Positions 56,910 through 64,000 of a DNA stretch of 64,000 nucleotides are shown one piece after another. Positions within the stretch are counted from its first letter, which is position 1. Each line of letters opens with the position of its first letter. The notes beneath the pieces are model-generated. The model was not told where the DNA came from. It did no database searches and saw only the letters and a list, made by a program, of their open reading frames with translations. Location: NCBI GenBank assembly GCA_003313425.1, contig NHZP01000002.1, positions 248,001 to 312,000 on the forward strand, given 5' to 3'. Source of the stretch: Pseudopyrenochaeta lycopersici (taxonomy: Eukaryota; Ascomycota; Dothideomycetes; Pleosporales; Pseudopyrenochaetaceae). Made by a program: the position numbers and the translations under genes.

Positions 56910-57720
56910 ATGATTATGGTTATTCAACCGTATGTTCTAAATTGTATACTGACTTTGAAAACGTCTGACATGGCCTGTGAAGCGAGTACTGTCATCGCTG
57001 TGACAAATGGCTCAGTGACTATCGTGCGATGATACAACACGTTTTTGCATCAAGTAGCCACAATCCGTGCGCACACTGTTCTTTTGATGGAAATAGACGG
57101 GATGAACTGCTTCAACATCATCGCTCCACTGGCCATGCAACTGTGTGTGGAGGTTGCAACGATGGGCAGGGGGGTAGCTGGGCAAACGGAAGTAGAGCAT
57201 ACCAGGACCACCTGTTGGAGGAGAATGTCTGTGACGAATGCGAAGCACATTTTGCCAGTCCGAGTAATCTCGAAAATGTAAGCAGCGCTACACAAAATCT
57301 GATCATCTTCTCTTAACGCTGACAACGAAACGCTAGCACAAACTAGTCCACGTCAACCGCTCGATTGAATGCTTCGGCTGTGATCAGAGGTTCAAAACAT
57401 ATGCACACATGATCCTCCACATCGACTCTAATGGATGCTCGTCGGACCTCAATACGCTGGACCTGAACATGACGGCAGCGGAGTGTTTCCAATGGCGCAA
57501 GTATATTGACGAGAACTACCGCGAGGACATGCTGCAAGGCGAGGACCTCTCTGAAGTGTACAACGGCGTCGTGTATCCGTTTCGTTGTCCCGGGTGCGAT
57601 GCGGGATTTTCGAAACTCTCGGGCTTGTTTCAACATGTATCTAGTCAGGCGTGTGGACAGACGCTCGAGTCAGGTGCGATTGCGAAGCTGGTACGTTGGT
57701 TGGAAAATAAGCATGGATAA
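56910..57720 (+). CDS. Small C2H2-type multi-zinc-finger protein (232 aa)
   Basis: Three exons: 56910-56929 (MIMVIQP, last codon split), 56983-57277 and 57337-57720. The introns are 53 and 59 nt, both with CTGAC branch sites. Spliced, the protein begins YCHRCDKWLSDYRAMIQH and has about five C2H2-like fingers: YCHRC...H, PCAHCSFDG...LLQHH, VCDECEAHFASPSNLENH, ECFGCDQRFKTYAHMILH and FRCPGCDAGFSKLSGLFQH. Several fingers have irregular spacing, as in ascomycete zinc-finger proteins of unknown role. The intron positions fall inside fingers, so unspliced frames hide the pattern. DNA or RNA binding is possible; there is no nuclear localisation signal that I can name. The target is unknown. Confidence 0.75.
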
Positions 57721-58044
57721 TGCAGGATTATTGATTATCGCGAGGGAGAATAGTATAGCCACTGCTACTATCGTATTGCTAGTTTTAATGTTGTCCTTAA
57801 CTTAGGATGATTCTTCTATCTCACTATCTATGATTCCAGATTTACCTTCCCCAAAAAGTCGCTCATTTGCTTGCAAAGTGCATAGTCTCTTACAGGCTAC
57901 ATCTGTCATTATTTCAAAACGCAGCCATTCTTTGACTGCAAGTACTCTATGTTCAGACGCTATATCGTCGGTTCGCATCCATATTGTAGTCGGTTTTGGA
58001 AACGGTACTTCTTAGAACTATAAACGCCCATTATTGGCAGGTGT
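57721..58044. other. Stretch with an unexplained minus-strand open segment
   Basis: On the minus strand an open segment of about 65 codons ends at TAA 57804-57802 and reads like protein (KEWLRFEIMTDVACKRL, then LFGEGKSGIIDSEIEE). It has no ATG at its start. It may be a further piece of the adjacent P450 relic or of another lost gene; I could not connect it. Confidence 0.3.
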
Positions 58045-58549
58045 TACCCCAGCAGTGTGAGATCAGAAATGTTGGCATTTTAGAAGCCTCGCCTGAACTG
58101 TGTGTTAATCACCTCCACTCAAGTCCGTCGGCTGTTATTAACCCTGCTCCACAAAATGGTCGCCAATTTAGCAGATGTAATGGTTGAATGACCCAATTAG
58201 CACCATTCTTGAATCATAATAATAATTACTATTGTATTTTTCAGACGGACAGAATAATGCCCTGGGAGCAGAAGTTGGGGACTTCAAATGTATGGCCATG
58301 GCTGTCGTACCGCTGCTGATGCTCATCTAGAAATCGGTTCCAAGTGACCACATCATCAGTTCCCGTGAAGATGTCTAGACGGAAACTGGAATATACGTGT
58401 TTGTATCGAGGGGCAGGTGGGCAACCATGCGCCTGAAGAACACGCAACTCGAGGGAAAGAGCAAGGTACGCAGCCAGCATAGACAACAGCAAGGCCGCGG
58501 TCACATTACTCGTTTCCAGACAACATAGTCGCCGGCAAGGGGGCGGCAA
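58045..58549 (-). pseudogene. Relic of a cytochrome P450 gene (CYP52-like N-terminal part)
   Basis: P450s of this type hydroxylate alkanes and fatty acids. The minus strand from 58549 has a membrane anchor (LLLSMLAAYLALSLELRVLQ) and then HGCPPAPRYKH, the Cys/Pro-rich entry of CYP52-like proteins. RFLDEHQQRYDSHGHTFEV follows before a stop at 58241. Further down, in shifted frames, come PFCGAGLITADGLEW at about 58160-58116, a stop, and NANISDLTLLG near 58047. These match consecutive parts of the CYP52 N-terminal third. The heme-binding Cys loop and the ExxR helix are absent from the window. So the gene is truncated and carries several stops and frameshifts. It is certainly not functional. Confidence 0.6.
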
Positions 58550-59437
58550 GACAGGCTTCCTGCAACCCTCGCGGCACGGGCCGTGCGCCTTCGAACTTTC
58601 TCCATAAGTAATCTTTGAATTGCCGACACATCCCCGTTCGGCAAATGAAAAGTTGTATTTGAAGATCTGAAATCATAAGACTCATGATAGTTGGATGGCT
58701 AGAATCAGGAAAACGATTCCAAGGGGGAGAGAGCAATTGCGACGCTGCCATCAAAAATCGTGCCCTTCCTAGCTATCTAGAACTCTCACAGGGAGCACAC
58801 TTGACAAGATTACCAGCCCTTAAGTCAGCTAAGCTTGCTTTTCGCCACGATCTAGTCTTTTGTAAACTAATTGGGCCTCAAAGTCTATCGCTGGGTGTGG
58901 GAAGTCTCTCAGACATAAACCTGCCATGGCTGTGTAAGACTTGCATTTCATCGATCAGCTAAGACCAACTCCCCACGATGCATTCTATAGGGCTTATTAT
59001 AACGCGTGCTCGCTCTGTATGGGGTGAATTAAGGAAAAATAAGCATATTATTGGTTTGTAGCTGATATTACACTTTACTAGTCATGCCGTAAGAGTCATC
59101 TTACGTTTGATAATGCGCCAATATGCATCCTCATTCTCAAAGTACCACAACCTTTGCAAGTCGCCAATCACATAACTTGGGAGCTGACATGCTTGGTCAT
59201 GTCGTGTCTGACGAATCGAAACCATAAATACAAATAGGGATGTTCTCATTTTCTTGATTAGTCTAGCGGATACTAGTGGGTATGTCCCCGCTTGGTGGAG
59301 ACTTCAACCGAGGCACATAAGAACTTGCGAGTTCCCAGTCTTCGACAACTACAAAAAGCGTGCCTATACTAAAGACACTAATTTAGATTTCAGTTCAGAG
59401 ATAGCAAGTACCTAGGAATTATCGCTACAATTCCAAC
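58550..59437. other. Intergenic stretch
   Basis: It held the promoter of the lost P450 and now the promoter of the epoxide-hydrolase-like gene. Open frames of 82-92 codons on both strands near 58506-58962 have no supporting features. Confidence 0.4.
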
Positions 59438-60478
59438 ATGGATTCTCTTCTCGCCCACGACGTCACCTTCAAGAATGGCGAAAAAACACGCTACTATGAA
59501 GGCGGCTCCAAAGATGGTACTCCTCTGATCTTCATTCATGGCTGGCCCGATATCGCTGAGACGTGGAAGCACCAACTCTCTCACTTTTCTGCTCAATCAC
59601 AATACCGCGTCATCGCTCCCGACATGCGTGGGTATGGCGAGTCCACAGCACCAACGGACAAACGCGGTTATTCACTTGAAGTCCTAGTCACCGAGCTTGT
59701 CGAATTTGCTGCTCATTTGAATGTTAAACAAGCGGTCTGGATCGGCCATGACTGGGGCTCCGGCGTTGTCAGCGCACTCGCTGCTCACCACCCCGAGCTA
59801 TTCCTCGGCCTCGCGGTGCTCTCCGTACCTTACCGGTCACTGGAGCTCGGCCTGGACTACATCAAAGGTCTTGTTAATCGGGAACTCTACCCCGAGAGCG
59901 AGTATGAATGGGGCCAATGGGAGTATCAGAGATACTACGAACTGCACTCTGAAAAAATCGGACCAAGCTTCGAGCCCAACATCGAGAAGATCACAAAACT
60001 CCTATATACGAGGCACGACCCGAGTCAATGGGGCAAGCCTGGCCCCACGAGCCGAACCCTTCGTGATGGCGGCTGGTTCGGCGGACACCCTGAGAATCTG
60101 CCTGATATTCCTCTCGAAATGACATTCCTCGACGCGGATCTGTACTCCAACCTTCTCAAAAGCCACAAAAAGCACGGCTTCTTTCCACCAACAGCGTACT
60201 ATCTAAATCACGATGTCAACGTCGAGTATGCGAAGCGCGAAAAGAATGGTGGGGTCTTGGAATTCCCGGTGCTGTACATCGACGCTAAGCACGATGCTGT
60301 ATGCTCGCCGAGTACGTCGCCGAAGATGGCGGAGTCCCAGGAGAAGGCCACGAAGGATTTGAGTTATGTGACGATTGAGTCGGCGCATTGGGTGCAGTTG
60401 GAAGAGCCGAAGGAGGTTAATTCGGCATTGGACAAGTGGATAAATGGGAAGGTCTTGTGGAAAGGCTCCGCGCTTTGA
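59438..60478 (+). CDS. Alpha/beta hydrolase, soluble epoxide hydrolase-like (346 aa), single exon
   Basis: These enzymes open epoxides to diols through an ester with an active-site Asp. The oxyanion motif HGWPD is at residues 34-38 and the nucleophile elbow is GHDWGS with Asp105. The charge-relay acid is probably Asp286 in DAKHDAVCS, and the general base is His317 in SAHWVQLEEP. Lid tyrosines expected to activate the epoxide are probably in YYELH (about 167) and AYYLNH (about 254). There is no signal peptide, so the enzyme is cytosolic or peroxisomal; no strong C-terminal peroxisomal signal is seen. Size and motif spacing fit fungal epoxide hydrolases, although haloacid or fluoroacetate dehalogenases share the HGxP and Asp elbow. 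The neighbouring P450 relic could once have supplied epoxides, but this is speculation. Confidence 0.85.
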   Translation: MDSLLAHDVTFKNGEKTRYYEGGSKDGTPLIFIHGWPDIAETWKHQLSHFSAQSQYRVIAPDMRGYGESTAPTDKRGYSLEVLVTELVEFAAHLNVKQAVWIGHDWGSGVVSALAAHHPELFLGLAVLSVPYRSLELGLDYIKGLVNRELYPESEYEWGQWEYQRYYELHSEKIGPSFEPNIEKITKLLYTRHDPSQWGKPGPTSRTLRDGGWFGGHPENLPDIPLEMTFLDADLYSNLLKSHKKHGFFPPTAYYLNHDVNVEYAKREKNGGVLEFPVLYIDAKHDAVCSPSTSPKMAESQEKATKDLSYVTIESAHWVQLEEPKEVNSALDKWINGKVLWKGSAL

Positions 60479-62539
60479 ACAGTTTTTGACTCATTTGCTG
60501 CAAGGTGTGGTCTTAAGCTCCTGCTGAGTGTTTATTTAAAGGGAGCACCGGACGTGTCAATGACATTATTCCTCCAGATATCGTCATGCCTTGCATTTTG
60601 CAAGTTCCAGAACACCTCAATTTGGTCGGATTCAGCATCAAAATCTGTCAGTAAAGAAGTCCATTCACCGACTTCAATTTTGCCTATAAACTATAGTAGA
60701 TGATTCCAATTCCACTATCTCAACTACTCAACTGTGAACTCATCTCTGACCTGGGAAATGCTGAATCTACACTTCGCCGTTTGAACGGTTCGATCTCATA
60801 ACATAATTCGGTAGCGTATCCGAGTTTACTGTACTCTGCCTTTTCTACTGAAATTCACAGAATTCTTTTTGAAAAGCTTTAGTCTAATTACGAGATTCTT
60901 TAAAGAATATTGTGTAAGAATGAAAATATCTACATACGCAATGCGTAGATAATGGGGCATGAGCCATTGTAGTTAATGATGGATTGAATGGAACTGGTCC
61001 GCATGAGACCAATAATACATTGGGTATTTTTGAAACCTACACTTGAACCGTAACTCGACTTGCATCTGGAAGGGCTCGTATAGCCTATGGGGACTCCGCA
61101 GCTAATATGACAACTTCACTACACCGGCCTTGCCTAATGACTCTAACATGACCGTAACGTTGCAATTAGACGGTAAGATTATTTGACTAAACCGGGAAAC
61201 GTATTACTCAAAGGCACATTCAACTCTTCGTACCGTACACCGATTAATGTTGCGTCGAAACCCAATCACAGGCGTGACCAAAAGTTCCCAGCAGACTTCA
61301 TCAGTGGTCGCCTGCGCAGTATCTATGTGAAGTGGAAATTGCGAATCGCTCGATTGGGCTAATTGTCGACAGCTCCACAGCCCTTTCAGCTCCTGGAAAC
61401 ACAGTTGAGGTGGAAACTACTCAGTCCCTCTCAAACCAGGCGTGGTCCTCGAAGCTTCAACTTACAAATACGAAACAGTAGTATTTCAACCAGACAGGGT
61501 TACCAGAATTTCGGCCGAGGGGCGCTGACCTTTATGCGTCAGACAATTTGTTCAAATCGCCACGCTTCAAGGAGAGACGACAGTAGGATTTAAGAAGAAG
61601 CAGGCTGGTGGAGGCGTGGTGATGGCCTTGTTGAAGAGCAACATATCGGAGGCGTTTGATAAGATGGCCGCAAGCATGATAGCTCTGCAGTGGTCACGCC
61701 ATGACGACGTCCTGTAACCTCAATTGTGTTTGTGTGTACTCGATCGGCTTGGATGAGACTCCCCGTAGGCGTGACTTTGACGGTAGCGTTGTTCCTGTTT
61801 GCGACTATGCTCACTGCATGTATCCCTGGAAGTCCTCAGCAGTTACGTTATTGTTGCACCATGCAGTTGCACAAAGCGAAGTGGATGTTGTCCTGAAAAG
61901 CGAATGGAGAGTTCGGCAGAATTGGAACAAAAGTCTAAGAAAACAAACGCAGTACTCCAGTAAGCTGCGCATCGTATTTCCACCCCGTGCAAGCAGAAAA
62001 CCATCTCGCGGCTAAACCCGGGATCGTTAGCTCCCGGTGCCCTGATACGCGCAACACCAGCCGCTATGACGTCAGTTCACATCAGCCCAACCTGCTAGCT
62101 CCCTGACTGCTCACGACGTGAAACCAGCGGTCAGTCAACTGCCATGCTCGCGGCCATGGTGCGCGAGTTTTGGTGCAATCACAGGCCTCCGTGTTCCCGC
62201 ACCGGCGATGCTGGGCTATGGCGCTTGCTAGGCGTTCCGAGGCACGGATGCGTGAGGAGGGTAATTAGCTGAAATGCGTCATCTTGCGCGGAACCGCTGT
62301 TAATTGCGAAGCACTCTTCATCTTTTGTCTTCACGATGCTCTTGACTTACTACTGCATTTATGGTGTTTGATAGAGCTATAGAGTTTGCGCTAGACCAAG
62401 GCAATAGAGACTCTCGTTCGTAAGCAGGCGTTGGGCTTATTATTTGTCTTCACGAGTTCGTTGATTTCAGTACCGGCAATCTTACGATTCAACCTGGAAT
62501 CGAGTGTGAGCGCATGAGCTGCTCATCACTACTGTAGAG
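60479..62539. other. Two-kilobase stretch without a supported gene
   Basis: Short frames on the plus strand at 61363-61593 and 61701-62015 lack protein-like features and splice partners. The left half is AT-rich, the right half closer to average. No repeat or RNA gene is recognised. Confidence 0.35.
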
Positions 62540-63797
62540 ATGAATTACGCATCATGGATCGAGGAGAAGAAGCTGAAGGTAAGGAGACGGCCATTTCTGA
62601 CTTGCTGTCTTCCGCTAATCGCGTATATTCAGAAAACGTTCATAGTTGCAACTCTAGCGTCAACGCTCGTCGGCACTTTCACGGCGTCTATGGGTCTCTG
62701 GGAACGTGTTGCAGATAAACGCGAACAACACAGACAGCGCCAGCGCGACACAAAGCAGGATGGCGAGATCAAACAACTCCGAGAGCAGTTCGAAAAGGCT
62801 CAGCAGGCGGCTGATGGACGACAAAAGGAGATCGACCGACTGAACAGTGAGGGTCCAAGAGGCGGTGGAAGGGGCCGCGACGATGTTGGTGGGAATTTTG
62901 AGCGAGATAGCTTAATGATCCAGCGCATGTACGATGATATGTACAACCGATCAGGAAGGCGGTTTGCCCAGGGTGATGGTCAGTATAACCTGTTGCTGAA
63001 GTTTCAAAATCATTTCGAAACCTAATGATTGCGCAGCAATCGTCGAAAATCAGCTACAAGCACAAATCATCGCGCTTCAGCAGACAGTCATCAACGTCCT
63101 TCAGGATGCGCTGTACAACGACCGCCAGCTCACACGCGCCGATATGGCCAAGCTCATCGCCGCATCCAACTCTGCTCGTGAAGGCTCTCTCGACGCTTTG
63201 CGTCAGGCACAACAAAGACTCGGCTCGAATGACTCCCCACGATCTGCATCTCCGCCACGATCACTTCCCCCTCCAAAGCGCGCATCGACTGTTATCGTGG
63301 ATAACTCCGAGCAGCTGTTTTGCCGATATAGTCTCGATCTTCAATACGTCCAGAAGAAACCCCTCGCAGCGTCCTTTGCACCAGGCGGCTCATGCCAATG
63401 TCCTGCGTGCGGTTTACACCTCGATGTCACAGCCGATGATTTCTGGATGATTGGAAAGCGCACACCAATGGTAGCCATTGAGAACGGTTACGAGACGGAG
63501 ATTGTGGAAACTCGCGAATTCCGTCTAGGTCAGCGCTTCGTGCTGAAGTGTCATACACCTGATGGTGAATATGCTTGCACTCTTTGCAACAAAGGTCGTG
63601 ATGTTGACGCTATCTGTCGCAACGTAGAGAGCTTAGTCAAGCATGTTGGAACGTTCCATGATGTGGACGAGCTAGACAGAGAAATAGACTTGAGGGAAAT
63701 CACGGCGGATACGAGAAGGCTGAGTCTGCCAGCTCCGCGAGCACCGAGCCCCCCTGTTGCTCGGAGAGAGGAGATTGGCGTGATGGAGTATCGGTGA
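62540..63797 (+). CDS. Membrane-anchored coiled-coil protein of unknown function (381 aa)
   Basis: Exons 62540-62578 (13 codons), 62633-62978 and 63037-63797. The first intron is exactly 54 nt, in frame and free of stops, so it can be translated by mistake; its GTAAGG donor, CTAAT branch and TTCAG acceptor argue that it is removed. The second intron is 58 nt with a GTCAGT donor. Right after exon 1 comes one membrane segment (TFIVATLASTLVGTFTASMG). A charged coiled coil follows (EIKQLREQFEKAQQAADGRQ), then a helical stretch (QIIALQQTVINVLQDALYN) and a Pro-rich linker. The C-terminal 150 residues contain paired cysteines (CQCPACGLHLDV and CTLCNKGRDVDAIC...HVGTFH) that could bind zinc. I do not recognise the family. 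Confidence 0.75.
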
Positions 63798-64000
63798 GAC
63801 GGGACGCATAGACTAGACAGTCTTTTTTTTCGGGCCAGTTCTTAGCAAGGTGTTTGGTGGCCTATCTACTTATCCTATTGCTGGGGTTGCAAAGCGCATA
63901 CACGGAACTCCTTCTCACGATGTACGAATACACGATATTACGACTTTATACCTCTCGATGAAAAAAATATATTTCATTTGTATCTGTGATCTTGATGTTG
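63798..64000. other. Right-edge 3' flank
   Basis: These 203 bp follow the stop of the last gene and include T-runs and an A-run near the window edge. No gene is seen. Confidence 0.5.

Noticed and set aside
1..64000. tRNA, rRNA, CRISPR arrays, intact transposons or a secondary-metabolite core gene
   Set aside because: I looked for them and saw no supporting sequence; small RNA genes could still be missed by eye.

Overview
This window is nuclear DNA from a filamentous ascomycete (Pezizomycotina). I infer Dothideomycetes, probably Pleosporales, from the gene content, but cannot prove it from sequence alone. Most genes carry several 45-110 nt introns with GTAWGT-type donors, CTRAY branch points close to the acceptor, and CAG/TAG ends. 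The families are typical of such fungi: HET, CFEM, fungal rhodopsin-like membrane protein, GH28, Srp1-type SR protein and five-finger Nab2. There is no sign of bacterial operons, CRISPR arrays or an intact transposon.

Layout. 0.5-2.7 kb: two small paralogous unknown genes. 3.3-5.2 kb: a HET-domain gene. 5.7-9.7 kb: heme biosynthesis (HEM14) and the mRNA-binding factor Nab2. 10.5-15.3 kb: a rhodopsin-like membrane protein and a secreted FAD-linked oxidase. 15.7-20.7 kb: the splicing factor Srp1, a large membrane protein and a small CYSTM-like protein. 21.9-33.3 kb is accessory and TA-rich. It holds a CFEM protein, a secreted lactonase-like propeller, a decayed Cys-rich secreted protein gene, an intact seven-exon GH28 pectinase and a ribosomal P1 copy without its conserved tail. 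35-41.5 kb: an F-box gene, a 460 bp dodecamer minisatellite and a large pseudogene. 42.3-51.5 kb: a secreted asparaginase with an unusual active-site residue, two divergent membrane-protein genes and a coiled-coil gene with a homopolymer frameshift. 51.8-57.7 kb is conserved again: MSH2, IST1 and a zinc-finger gene. 58.0-64 kb: a P450 relic, an epoxide-hydrolase-like gene and a TM/coiled-coil gene.

The window alternates housekeeping blocks (heme synthesis, mRNA export and splicing, mismatch repair, ESCRT) with accessory blocks of secreted enzymes, effector-like proteins, self/non-self recognition and decaying genes. I found no secondary-metabolite cluster and no clear new multi-gene system. 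The most notable items are the two unknown small paralogs, the tail-less P1 copy, the asparaginase with Asn for the catalytic Asp, and a run of broken genes whose stop codons suggest C-to-T (RIP-like) decay. Exon models were read by eye from splice signals and frame continuity, and all function calls come from recognised motifs without database searches.
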